DNA of 59,883 bases from Candidatus Gastranaerophilales bacterium HUM_9 (GCA_002103075.1 DABG01000016.1:1-59883); one strand, 5' to 3'; positions 25,106 through 33,971 are shown, counted from the stretch's first letter. Notes: generated by a model not told the origin, from the letters alone. Numbers and translations: made by a program.

Positions 25106-26584
25106 TTAAACATTTGCACAAACATCTGGTGCGATTTGTTTGTAGAAATCGTTTTCTTGTTCAAACTTATGACCGAAGTTGAACAATTCAGCTTCTTTCA
25201 ACTGTGGAGTCATAATTTGAAGCCCGATTGGCATACCATCTGAATCAAAACCAGCAGGCACACTCATAGCAGGAATACCAACAAGGTTTGCACTAATTGT
25301 AGCAATATCAGTAAGATACATTGCTAATGGATCAGCAGTTCTAGCACCTAGGTCAAACGCAGTGTTTGGACATGTTGGAGAGATTAGAGCATCTACTTTT
25401 TCGAAAGCAGCGTTAAATTCATCTGCAACAAGTCTTCTCATTTGTTGAGCTTTTTTATAATACGCATCATAATAACCAGAACTTAGAGCATAAGTACCAA
25501 GCATTATTCTACGTTTAACTTCATCACCAAAACCTTCAGAACGAGATTTGCAATAAAGTTCAATAAGGTTTTCTGGATTAGCTGTTCTGTGGCCATATCT
25601 TACACCATCAAATCTAGCCAAGTTTGAGCTACATTCAGCAGTTGCAAGGATGTAATATATACCGATTGAATATCTTAGTTTAGGTAAAGAAACTTCAACG
25701 ACTTCTGCACCTAATGATTTGTATACAGCAATTGCATGTTCAATAGCTTTTTTAACATCATCAGATACTGCATCTGTCATAAGGTCAGTTACTATACCAA
25801 TTTTCTTACCTTTTAAATCATCATTAAGATGTGCAGTGAAAGATTCTACAGGTATATTTAAAGAAGTTGAATCATGAGGGTCATGACCAGAAATAACTTC
25901 CAATAACATAGCTGCGTCTTCAACTGTTCTAGCGAAAGGTCCAATTTGGTCTAGAGAAGATGCGAATGCAATAAGTCCGTATCTAGAAACACGACCATAG
26001 GTTGGTTTCATACCAACTAGACCGCAAAAACTAGCAGGAAGACGGATACTTCCACCCGTATCAGAACCAAGTGCAAGAGTAGCTTCACAAGCCGCAACTG
26101 ATGCAGCTGAACCACCAGAAGAACCACCCGGAACTTTGTTTAAGTTCCAAGGATTATGAACTTTTTTGAATGCTGAGTTTTCGTTTGATGAACCCATAGC
26201 AAACTCATCAAGATTAGCTTTACCAATAATTGGAATACCATTATCAAGCAATTTTTGAGTAACAGTAGCGTTGTATGGAGATACAAAGTTTTCTAAGATT
26301 TTGCTTGATGCAGTTGTTTTTGAACCAATAAGATTCATGTTATCTTTAAGAGCTAATGGCACACCAGCTAGAAGCGGTAATTTTTCGCCATTGGCAACCA
26401 TTGAATCAACTTTTTTAGCTGTTTCAAGAGCTATTTCATTGGTTACAGAATTGAATGCACCTATTTTTTCATCAACATCATTGATTCTAGATAGAGCAGC
26501 ATTGGTTAATTCTGTAGCAGTAATTTCTTTGTTTGCTATCATTCTGCTTTGTTCAGCAGCGGTCTTTTTCAATATTTCTTGCAT
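25106..26584 (-). CDS. gatA: Asp-tRNA(Asn)/Glu-tRNA(Gln) amidotransferase subunit A
   Basis: Releases ammonia from glutamine for GatCAB, which converts misacylated Glu-tRNA(Gln) or Asp-tRNA(Asn). 492 residues, normal length. The amidase signature is intact: the Lys in VPLALKDNMN, the cis-Ser in GGSSGGSAASVAA, and the nucleophile Ser in GSDTGGSIRLPASF. gatB and gatC are not in the window. It is followed at its upstream side by tRNA-Gly on the other strand. The presence of GatA implies indirect Gln or Asn tRNA charging. Confidence 0.96.
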   Translation of the reverse strand: MQEILKKTAAEQSRMIANKEITATELTNAALSRINDVDEKIGAFNSVTNEIALETAKKVDSMVANGEKLPLLAGVPLALKDNMNLIGSKTTASSKILENFVSPYNATVTQKLLDNGIPIIGKANLDEFAMGSSNENSAFKKVHNPWNLNKVPGGSSGGSAASVAACEATLALGSDTGGSIRLPASFCGLVGMKPTYGRVSRYGLIAFASSLDQIGPFARTVEDAAMLLEVISGHDPHDSTSLNIPVESFTAHLNDDLKGKKIGIVTDLMTDAVSDDVKKAIEHAIAVYKSLGAEVVEVSLPKLRYSIGIYYILATAECSSNLARFDGVRYGHRTANPENLIELYCKSRSEGFGDEVKRRIMLGTYALSSGYYDAYYKKAQQMRRLVADEFNAAFEKVDALISPTCPNTAFDLGARTADPLAMYLTDIATISANLVGIPAMSVPAGFDSDGMPIGLQIMTPQLKEAELFNFGHKFEQENDFYKQIAPDVCANV

Positions 26585-26719
26585 TATTCACCTCATATAA
26601 TATATTTATTGATTAAATTATATCAAAAACAAATGTTATTTAAAAGTTTTACTTGAAAATATTTTTATTTTGATATAAAATTGATGTGCGAGGTAACTCG
26701 TAAAAATTGAATAGAGCGT

Positions 26720-26792
26720 GCGGAAGTAGCTCAGTTGGTAGAGTATCTGCCTTCCAAGCAGACTGTCGCGAGTTCGAGTCTCGTCTTCCGCT
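26720..26792 (+). tRNA. tRNA-Gly (anticodon TCC)
   Basis: 73 nt. The acceptor GCGGAAG pairs with CTTCCGC, discriminator T; anticodon loop CTTCCAA, anticodon TCC; T-arm GCGAGTTCGAGTCTCG, with mispairing at one base pair. CCA is not encoded. Confidence 0.93.
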
Positions 26793-26796
26793 AATT

Positions 26797-26827
26797 AAAA
26801 AGGACTGATTGTTGTCAGTCTTTTTTA
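26797..26827 (+). terminator. Terminator of tRNA-Gly
   Basis: AAAAAGGACTGA-TTGT-TGTCAGTCTTTTTT, copied with a shorter loop at 26982-27012. Confidence 0.85.
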
Positions 26828-27015
26828 ATTTTGAAAAAAAAAGAGATGAGAACTCGCGAAAAGAGTTCGAGCGACCTGTGAGCAAAGGGCGGAGGTATTT
26901 TACAAAAGAATGAAATTCTTGCAGTAAAAACCGTAGACCCGTTTAACGCGAACAGGTCAAGACAGTCTCGTCTTCCGCTAATTAAAAAGGACTGATTCTG
27001 TCAGTCTTTTTTAAT
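26828..27015 (+). mobile_element. tRNA-Gly-linked non-coding element with second tRNA end
   Basis: From 26831 to 26964 lies an insert with a GAACTC...GAGTTC hairpin followed by GAGCGA (block GTTCGAGCGA, 26865-26874), GGGCGGAG (26887-26894), an AAGAAT/ATTCTT hairpin, and CGTAGACCCGTTTAACGCG ending AAGACA. A second copy of the tRNA 3' end and terminator (26965-27015; original 26779-26830) closes it, 186 bp from the first. No protein gene is present. It is the compact relative of the tRNA-Ser element. Confidence 0.65.
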
Positions 27016-27059
27016 TAAATCAATTCTATTTATATTATTTTTTACTAAAATTAAAAACT

Positions 27060-27290
27060 TTAAGCAAACGGATTATCTTTGTGTTTGTCCTCTGTTTTGG
27101 GAGGTTTCACACGAATAACATACCCACATTTAATACATGCAAGGACTTCACCTGTGCTATCCACTGGTAAAAATTCGTGGTCACAGTTTTCATCATCGTC
27201 TTCGTCAAATGTTTTTAGTGGATCATAATTGTATTCTTTGTCAAGTTTTTCTGGGAATAGGTATTCCCATAACTTTTCAAAAATATACAT
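27060..27290 (-). CDS. Small acidic zinc-ribbon-like protein
   Basis: 76 residues. An N-terminal hydrophobic patch (YIFEKLWEYLFPEKL) is followed by an acidic stretch and a possible zinc ribbon, CDHEF...LACIKCGYVIRVKPP. Its ATG overlaps the stop of cdd (TAATG), so it is translated with cdd. Function unknown. Confidence 0.65.
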   Translation of the reverse strand: MYIFEKLWEYLFPEKLDKEYNYDPLKTFDEDDDENCDHEFLPVDSTGEVLACIKCGYVIRVKPPKTEDKHKDNPFA

Positions 27291-27676
27291 TAAAACGAAA
27301 ATCCTCCAGGTAACAATTCAGTTATTTTTTGAGAAAGAATTTCACCATTTGATTCCGTTAAAACATCTGTTCCATTTTCATCTTGAAACTCATGAATAAC
27401 TTGTCTACAAGCTCCACAAGGTGTACAATTCTCCATATTAGGTGAATATATTGCGATAGCTTTTATTTTAGATTCTCCATCAGCTATCATTGAACCAACT
27501 GCATTTCGTTCAGCACAAATTGATAAACCATAGCTAGAGTTTTCGAAATTACAACCTCTATATAATTTTCCTGAATTTGTCAAAACACAAGCCCCAACTT
27601 TAAATTTTGAATAAGGTGCATAAGCTTTCTCAGAAGCTAGTTTTGCTTCTTCCATTAGTTTTTTATATTCTGTCAT
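27290..27676 (-). CDS. cdd: Cytidine deaminase
   Basis: Deaminates cytidine or deoxycytidine to uridine in pyrimidine salvage. 128 residues, the short homotetrameric type. The zinc site is intact: Cys-Ala-Glu in SICAERNAVGS with the catalytic Glu, and PCGACRQVIHEF giving the other two Cys. YSKFKVGACVLTNSG at the N-terminus is also typical. Confidence 0.95.
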   Translation of the reverse strand: MTEYKKLMEEAKLASEKAYAPYSKFKVGACVLTNSGKLYRGCNFENSSYGLSICAERNAVGSMIADGESKIKAIAIYSPNMENCTPCGACRQVIHEFQDENGTDVLTESNGEILSQKITELLPGGFSF

Positions 27677-27783
27677 TGTTTTTCTCCTACATCAACTAAT
27701 TAAAACAGTTTTATGATAATTTACATCAGTTAAAAAGGTGATTTTCTTATTATACTACTTTTTTACCAATATTCAATCACCAT

Positions 27784-30700
27784 TTAATCCCCGAAAACAT
27801 AAAATGGCACATCATGTTCAAGTGCATATTTTTTCAGAAATTCAGTTCTATGATTATTTTCTTCTAAAAATTTTAATGGATTTTCAATTTTCTCATCTTG
27901 GTCCATATTGTAGGCAAACACGCCCATAACAGTTTTAGGGTTTGAAATATACATTTCATTATAAGAACGATTACCTTTACGATGGTTAGAATTTATTGTT
28001 GCTAATTTTTTAACAATTTTTTCCTGAAGCTCTTTTGGTTGAATTTCAGTCATCTGCTTATCTTTATTTTTTTCAACAAAAGTTATGTATTCATCATCAG
28101 TCATGCCTGTTGCTTCTTTAATAAGTTCAGAAACATATTTTCTATCAGATTCTCTATGTCCACCAAACACATAATCGGATTTAAAGAGGTCAATCGATTT
28201 ACCACAGCCTGAGCCAGCATCAGTATTACCACCCCCATAGACATAATCAGCTGATACATCAAGCATTATACCTTGAGGTCTAAAAAATCTATATTTAGTT
28301 TCAGGACGTTCAGCATAACTAACAGATAACAAAGCATCGGAATTTGGAAGTGCAAATGCGTCAAACTTTGCAAGTTGGTTTGAATAATCAAGCCCGTGAA
28401 CAAAGAATTTTATATTTCCTGTTTCTGCTTCGGTTTCAACTTGTTGACGGTTTATATTATCAATGGCTTTTGCTTTTATTCCGCGGTTTTTAGAACCTCT
28501 TGGCAACCCAAGTTGTTCCCAATTTTCGACTTCATTAAATTTCACAACAACAAGTCCTGATTTATCTTTATATACACCTTTAATATTTGTGCTACCGTCC
28601 TCGTTTACTCTACTTATATGCTTTTCGATTTCACTTGTTTTAGGCATTTTAGTAACAGGCAACAATGGTTGAGATGCTTTTAATTCCTTTATATAATTTT
28701 TGATTTCAGATGTTGAATTATTATAAACTTCTTCTAGTTTATTTTTGGTTTCAATATCTTTTTTCAAAGAGTCGAGATTAGCTTTAGATAAAACCTTTTC
28801 CATATCAAAATTATTATTTTGCTGTAAATCAAAAGCAACAGATTGCATTAGATTTGTCCTTTTCTCATTAAGAGGTTCAGAACTTACATCATTTAGCCAA
28901 TTTTGGTTTTTTATCATTGTGTATAATTTAATTTGCTCATCTTTTGAAAGTTTCAATTTTTTAGTAATAAAATGTGTGTCAAAACTACTTTCATTAGGGT
29001 TAGTCAAGTCCTTAAACCCTTCTGCTTTAGCAATATTTTGCATTAACGCACTTAACAACAATATTTTCTTATCAGAATTATCAAGCGATTTAAACTCTAT
29101 AGTTTTTGACATTTTTTGAATAACTTTTAATGATTGCGTCATAAGGTCATAGTTCATACTTTCATCACCTTTTTTATCAATACCCGTTCTCAATTCAGGT
29201 AAGGTATCAACTATATCATTTAACAATTTTTCAATCGACTTATCATTAGAACTAATTTTATTATTTTCAGCAAACTTCACGACATTGTTTCTCAAATCTT
29301 CAACAACTTTTTGAGTCTTTGGATTTTTGATTTCTGCCAATTTTTTACCATTATTAAGATTTACAGGATAACCAACAATTGAATAACCTGTTTCATTATT
29401 AGGGTTTTTATGAAGTTCAAACCCATAGTAATCAAAAACTTTTTGTTTTTCAGTGTCAGAAAGATTAGAACTATCCAACTTGTTCAAAACATCTGTTATA
29501 AACTCATTTTTTGAATATTCTTGAGATATTTCAAGATTTTCAAAAGATTTATCTTCAAATTTTTCAAGTGTATTAGATAATCTATCAAGATTGTCATTAA
29601 ATTCAACTATCTTTTCATCACTCAAATCATTTGTTTCTATACCAATAGATTTAACAATCTCTGGTAAAGTAGAGCAATATTCATCTGCTGTTGTAGGTAT
29701 TAAAGGATAATATGTTTTGATTGCAGGAGATAGTCCTAATAAATTAGCATTCGTAGAAATCAAATCCTTCAACAACTCTTTTTTACTAGCGATAGAAATT
29801 TCATTGAGATTTTCTACTTGATATAAATATTTAAACTGAGAAGCAACAATTATTCCTGAGCCGTTTAATAAATTTATTACATCTTTTATTTTTAATTTTA
29901 AATCTTTAAAATCATCGTATGTAACATTTTCGGTTATATCACTTATCTCAAATGCAGATAATTCAGAATTATTATTTTCAGGATTTTTTAATGCTAACAA
30001 TTCATTTATATAATCTTTTCCATACTCAGCGCTAGATTTAACTAGAGAATTTAATTCATTAGCTCTAAACCTAAACCCTGTCTTATTAGAATTTTGCATC
30101 TTTGCTAATTTTAATAAATAGTCTTTATCCTGAATTTTTGCATTAACTAAATCATTAATCTCAAATAAATCAAATCTTCGTTGATAAACACCCTTATCAT
30201 TTTTATATTTTAAACCTCGCAATTTTTCAGTCAAATCTTTATCAACTTGAGCACATTTTGTCAAATTAAGAACTTCGTACCCATTCATTTGATAAATACG
30301 ATTATTTTTATCATTTTCATCAATCAATTTTCTTGTATATTCAGAATCAATCTCTGAAGCCTCAACAATATTTTTTATATCATTAGAGTCATACATTGGT
30401 AATTTTATACCCTTTGAATTTTCAACAGTTTTATTCAATAATTCATCAAAAAGTGGTTTGTTTTTATCTTCAGCAAACAATAATTGTCCAATCTCGTATG
30501 GTCTATCAAAACGAGCAACATATTTATCATTAAATGCTGAACGCATTTTTAAACTCATAAACCTATCTATTTTTTCTAATGGATATTTTTCACGAAGATT
30601 TAAAAATTGCACAATTTCATCAGCACCATATTTTGGTCTGATGTTATTATCATACATAACGGTTGTCATATTTAATAATTTTTTGGTAAATTCTTTATCA

Positions 30701-33249
30701 ATAGCAGAGGCTTCTACGATAGTTTTTATATCATACGTACTTTGAAATCTTGTATAATATTTTTTCTCGTTGTTATAATCAACTTCTTCAATTTTTGCTG
30801 ACATTAAAAATTTTGTTAAGTCTTTATCTAAAGAAACAGCATTAGCAAGATTTACGATGTCATAAGTGCTATATACATTTCTTGTTGAGCCATATTTTGT
30901 TTCTTTTTTATTTATCAAATCTAATAAGAACTCTCTATTTTCAGGTGGATTCTTTAAAATATCCTTTATTTGACCATTAGAGAATTTAGAATATTTGCTA
31001 CCATCATATTGTGTTTCTTCCATATTTAGTAAATCAACTGCGAAATCTCTTTCTGGTTTAGGTAATTCTACTAAATATTTTGCGAATTTAGCATCATTTA
31101 TTCTATATTGTTTTTGATTATATTCATTCGTATATTTTAAATTTATAAGATAATTTGTAAACTCTTTGTCTATTTGTGCACAATCGATTAAACCTGATAT
31201 TGTATCAGCCTTAAATCGACTAGAACTTCTTTTATCAAATTCATCTTTTTTATTAAGTAACTCTATAGTGTAACCTTTATCTTTCTGTCCAGCTTTTACC
31301 AAAGAAGAAAGGTCTTTTCCGTTATAGAATCTGTAGCTACCTTTTTCATTTTTCAAGTTTAAAAGAGTTTCAGTAAAATCCTTATCAAAATGCAAAGACT
31401 CAACAACTGAAATAATGCTGTCAGCATCACACATTCGCCAATTATTATTTTTATCTTTTAAATTCACAACATATTTTGTTGTCTCTTTATCTTGTTGATA
31501 GGACTTTATTATATTATTTATACCAATAAAATCCCCATTAAATCTAAAAGAATAATCATAATCGCTTTCAGGATATCTTCGTTGTGCAAACAATTCAAGT
31601 GCATAGTTTAATTCTTCATCATTTTTAACTGTATCAGCTATTTTATAAAGATTAGTTTTATATTCACCAGATAAACCTGATGGTTTTGCGATTTTTTCAT
31701 ATAGCACAGCTTTGTTATAACCGTTTGAATCCTGATAAAATTCGTACGGTAAATTATAACATTCGATATTATTATCCTTTGTATATTGCAAAACTTTGTT
31801 ATAATTTTTTAGATCACCCTGACCTTTATGCACAATTTGACGGAACAAATAATCATTAAAATCAAGATTATTCTTTTTAAATTCAGATTTTAAATCATAG
31901 GAATGCAATGCTTCTTTGTAATCATTATTAGTTACGGATAAGAAGTCAGTTTCACCATATCTTAAATTATTAGTACCTTTGTTTAGCTCTATTAATTTAG
32001 CTATACCTTTTATATCGAAGCCGTCTTCTTTAGATTTATCGTTTATAAATTCAAACAATTTATCGGTATCAACATCACCATAATCATTTTGCGAAATTAC
32101 ATTAGAAATATTTGCTATATCAGGCATTAATTCAGATTTATCAGATGCTGGCATGTATTTTATACCTAAATGTTTACTTTCTGGAGTTAAAGCATTAACA
32201 TAGTTTTGGACATTAGATATATCTTCACGATTGATAAAACTTTCTATCTCTGATTTAGTAAGTTTTTGTTTATCATTTGAGGTAGACAAATCCATAGGAT
32301 ATTTATTTAAAACAGCGTCTATTTTAGACATAGATTTTGAGAAGTTTGTTAATGACAACTCTGGAATATCAAAATTTGAGAATGTTGATACATCAATGTT
32401 TTTATTATCTTTAAAATCTTTTAATTGTACTAAATATTGATTAACTTTTTCATCAGATAAATCTTTATCCTCACCTATGAAGCGGAATTTTAAAGGACTT
32501 AATTTTTGGTCTGGGTCTAAAATATTATTTACTTTTCTTATTATATTTGCTTTATCATAAGATAAATCGGCTAAAGAATTAGCTCTAATAATTTTATAAA
32601 CGTCATGAGTATCAATAGTACCATTTGCAAGATATAGTAAAGGAAGTTTTTCTAAAAAGACTTCTTTATTCTCAGAATTATTTATACTTTCGAACAAACC
32701 ATAAAGTTCATCAATATCAAAATCAATATATTTTTTTAAAGAATCAAGATTTTCTTGGTTCAAATAGGACAAATCAGTATTAACCAATTCCTCATTAACA
32801 AACTTCAATTTTTCCTCAGATGTTGCAGATTTAAAATTTTCTAAAAGTTCTTCTTTCTCATCTTTATACTCATAAATATTAAAATAATTCTTCATGCCTG
32901 AGAATTTTTCAAGCAAAACATCATTATTCAAATCTATTTTAGAAATATCGTCATCTGTAAAAGAAAGCTGTTTTAAAACATCAATAGCTTCTTTTTTAGA
33001 TATTGGTTCATTTTTAACAAGTTTTATTGGTTGTAACTCTTCTTTTTTTAATTCAGGTAAAATTTGTTTATTTTCTGATTTAGAAGCACCTCTACCACTG
33101 AAAACGACTTGACTTCTACCTATATATTCAGCAGGATTAGGAGAGTTGACAAAATCTTTTGAATTATCAACTGATTGGGAATTCACGTTAGCATCATTTT
33201 TTCTAATACGAGAATTATTCGTAATATGTAGATTATTATTTATATGCAT
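27784..33249 (-). CDS. Giant repeat protein (~1,820 aa) with degenerate HD-like segment and novel C-terminal domain
   Basis: The start is set at 33249 (MHINNNLHITNN); a longer frame opens at 33291. There is no signal peptide; residues ~47-55 read SQVVFSGRG, similar to the FG motif of other orphan proteins here. Residues ~590-1100 carry about a dozen degenerate units of ~40 residues built on LVxAxxxDKEFTxxLLNLK, for example IKTIVEASAIDKEFTKKLL and ISGLIDCAQIDKEFTNYLI, probably a helical solenoid. Around 1,400 KILLLSALMQNIAKAEG resembles an HD domain whose His-Asp is Gln-Asn. The last ~220 residues (YRFFRPQGIMLDVSADYVYG, GCGKSIDLF) look like an enzymatic domain of unknown type. Function unknown; an effector or adhesin-like role is speculative. 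Confidence 0.7.
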   Translation of the reverse strand: MHINNNLHITNNSRIRKNDANVNSQSVDNSKDFVNSPNPAEYIGRSQVVFSGRGASKSENKQILPELKKEELQPIKLVKNEPISKKEAIDVLKQLSFTDDDISKIDLNNDVLLEKFSGMKNYFNIYEYKDEKEELLENFKSATSEEKLKFVNEELVNTDLSYLNQENLDSLKKYIDFDIDELYGLFESINNSENKEVFLEKLPLLYLANGTIDTHDVYKIIRANSLADLSYDKANIIRKVNNILDPDQKLSPLKFRFIGEDKDLSDEKVNQYLVQLKDFKDNKNIDVSTFSNFDIPELSLTNFSKSMSKIDAVLNKYPMDLSTSNDKQKLTKSEIESFINREDISNVQNYVNALTPESKHLGIKYMPASDKSELMPDIANISNVISQNDYGDVDTDKLFEFINDKSKEDGFDIKGIAKLIELNKGTNNLRYGETDFLSVTNNDYKEALHSYDLKSEFKKNNLDFNDYLFRQIVHKGQGDLKNYNKVLQYTKDNNIECYNLPYEFYQDSNGYNKAVLYEKIAKPSGLSGEYKTNLYKIADTVKNDEELNYALELFAQRRYPESDYDYSFRFNGDFIGINNIIKSYQQDKETTKYVVNLKDKNNNWRMCDADSIISVVESLHFDKDFTETLLNLKNEKGSYRFYNGKDLSSLVKAGQKDKGYTIELLNKKDEFDKRSSSRFKADTISGLIDCAQIDKEFTNYLINLKYTNEYNQKQYRINDAKFAKYLVELPKPERDFAVDLLNMEETQYDGSKYSKFSNGQIKDILKNPPENREFLLDLINKKETKYGSTRNVYSTYDIVNLANAVSLDKDLTKFLMSAKIEEVDYNNEKKYYTRFQSTYDIKTIVEASAIDKEFTKKLLNMTTVMYDNNIRPKYGADEIVQFLNLREKYPLEKIDRFMSLKMRSAFNDKYVARFDRPYEIGQLLFAEDKNKPLFDELLNKTVENSKGIKLPMYDSNDIKNIVEASEIDSEYTRKLIDENDKNNRIYQMNGYEVLNLTKCAQVDKDLTEKLRGLKYKNDKGVYQRRFDLFEINDLVNAKIQDKDYLLKLAKMQNSNKTGFRFRANELNSLVKSSAEYGKDYINELLALKNPENNNSELSAFEISDITENVTYDDFKDLKLKIKDVINLLNGSGIIVASQFKYLYQVENLNEISIASKKELLKDLISTNANLLGLSPAIKTYYPLIPTTADEYCSTLPEIVKSIGIETNDLSDEKIVEFNDNLDRLSNTLEKFEDKSFENLEISQEYSKNEFITDVLNKLDSSNLSDTEKQKVFDYYGFELHKNPNNETGYSIVGYPVNLNNGKKLAEIKNPKTQKVVEDLRNNVVKFAENNKISSNDKSIEKLLNDIVDTLPELRTGIDKKGDESMNYDLMTQSLKVIQKMSKTIEFKSLDNSDKKILLLSALMQNIAKAEGFKDLTNPNESSFDTHFITKKLKLSKDEQIKLYTMIKNQNWLNDVSSEPLNEKRTNLMQSVAFDLQQNNNFDMEKVLSKANLDSLKKDIETKNKLEEVYNNSTSEIKNYIKELKASQPLLPVTKMPKTSEIEKHISRVNEDGSTNIKGVYKDKSGLVVVKFNEVENWEQLGLPRGSKNRGIKAKAIDNINRQQVETEAETGNIKFFVHGLDYSNQLAKFDAFALPNSDALLSVSYAERPETKYRFFRPQGIMLDVSADYVYGGGNTDAGSGCGKSIDLFKSDYVFGGHRESDRKYVSELIKEATGMTDDEYITFVEKNKDKQMTEIQPKELQEKIVKKLATINSNHRKGNRSYNEMYISNPKTVMGVFAYNMDQDEKIENPLKFLEENNHRTEFLKKYALEHDVPFYVFGD

Positions 33250-33474
33250 AAAACAACCTAATCTTATACCTATATTTAATAGAACGAACATATAGAGAAA
33301 AACTTTAATAATAGAAATATATTTTTTACAATTATTAACAAAATTTCATTATTGACCGTACAAGGAATTTATGTAATAATAAGTATAAGGTTTTGAGAGA
33401 GTGTGCATATATTATAAATACAGAACTCTGCAGAATCTAAAGTTTCACAGTATTGTGATAAATATTTTATAATT

Positions 33475-33546
33475 GGGCTTGTGGCGCAGCGGTAGCGCAG
33501 AGGACTCATAATCCTTTGGTCGTGGGTTCGAATCCCTCCGGGCCCA
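33475..33546 (+). tRNA. tRNA with anticodon CAT (Met or lysidine-type Ile)
   Basis: 72 nt. The acceptor GGGCTTG pairs with CGGGCCC (two G-U pairs), discriminator A; anticodon loop CTCATAA, anticodon CAT; T-arm GTGGGTTCGAATCCCTC. Whether it reads Met or, after lysidine modification, Ile cannot be settled by eye. The first acceptor pair is G-C, so it is not an initiator of the usual mismatched kind. Confidence 0.9.
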
Positions 33547-33555
33547 ATTTTTATA

Positions 33556-33585
33556 GAAAGAGAGTTTTTTAACTCTCTTTTTTTG
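33556..33585 (+). terminator. Terminator of the CAT tRNA
   Basis: GAGAGTT-TTTT-AACTCTC followed by TTTTTTT. The downstream copy (33766-33791) has the stem closed by G-C instead of T-A pairs, a compensatory change. Confidence 0.85.
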
Positions 33586-33791
33586 TTTGAGTAGCGCTCG
33601 CTATCGCAAGACATAGGCTATAGTAATAAGAATCAAATAAACAAATAGGCCTGTGGCACTCTGCCGACGAAAAAGATTAAGTATCTTTTGAGGAGAGGAA
33701 GGTAGCGCAGAGGACTCATAATCCTTTGGTCGTGGGTTCGAATCCCTCCGGGCCCAATTTTAATAGAAAGAGAGCATTAAGCTCTCTTTTT
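33586..33791 (+). mobile_element. CAT-tRNA-linked non-coding element with second tRNA end
   Basis: A 115-nt insert lies between the first terminator and a second copy of most of the tRNA (33701-33746; original 33491-33536 plus acceptor) with its terminator, exactly 210 bp apart. The copy lacks the 5' acceptor strand and part of the D-arm, so it cannot be a working tRNA. The insert holds a hairpin with loop TAAGT (33671-33689), directly followed by GGAGAGGAAG. The CGTAGACCCG core of the other two elements is absent, so kinship rests on layout and the TAAGT hairpin. Confidence 0.5.
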
Positions 33792-33810
33792 TAATTGTTT
33801 AAAATTGGGA

Positions 33811-33840
33811 GGGTTTCTCACCCAGTGGGTTCTTCCCCTC
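33811..33840 (-). repeat. GGGGAAGAACCCACTGGGTG repeat
   Basis: The reverse complement, GGGGAAGAACCCACTGGGTG then AGAAACCC, matches the tRNA-Ser element at 20681-20709 and, in part, 20225-20244. The three copies link the tRNA-Ser and CAT-tRNA regions. Confidence 0.7.
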
Positions 33841-33856
33841 CTTCTCTCGATGATTA

Positions 33857-33934
33857 AACTGTACTCAAAACAGTGGACAATTAACTCGCAAGTAAAAAAT
33901 TTCTATACTCAACAGGAGTCATTCTATATCTTCA
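33857..33934 (-). pseudogene. Remnant of an IS3-family (IS150-like) transposase 3' end
   Basis: On the minus strand, R-Y-R-M-T-P-V-E-Y-R-N-F-L-L-A-S-stop ends at 33881. This is the typical last stretch of IS3-group OrfB transposases (MTPVEYR near the C-terminus). Directly behind it AATTGTCCACTGTTTTGAGT then ACAGTT resembles a terminal inverted repeat of the group. The rest of the transposase is gone: upstream there is a terminator and another gene. Only the final ~16 codons remain. Confidence 0.6.
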
Positions 33935-33944
33935 ATAAAAAATA

Positions 33945-33971
33945 AAAAAGAGCAATAAGCTCTTTTTTATT
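33945..33971 (-). terminator. Terminator of the SEC-C gene
   Basis: AAAAAAGAGC-AATAA-GCTCTTTTTT, a 10-bp stem with T runs on both strands, lies ~47 nt past the stop of the gene at 34018. Confidence 0.85.

Noticed and set aside
26649..26885. 78-residue frame on the minus strand over tRNA-Gly (SGRRDSNSRQSAWKADTLPT)
   Set aside because: It is the antisense of the tRNA and of its terminator; the residues are the translation of the tRNA arms.
33369..33614. 81-residue minus-strand frame over the CAT tRNA (GPGGIRTHDQRIMSPLRYRC)
   Set aside because: A classic spurious frame from an antisense tRNA sequence.
33701..33746. Second CAT tRNA gene
   Set aside because: The 5' acceptor strand and part of the D-arm are missing, so it cannot fold as a tRNA; it is a displaced 3' end.
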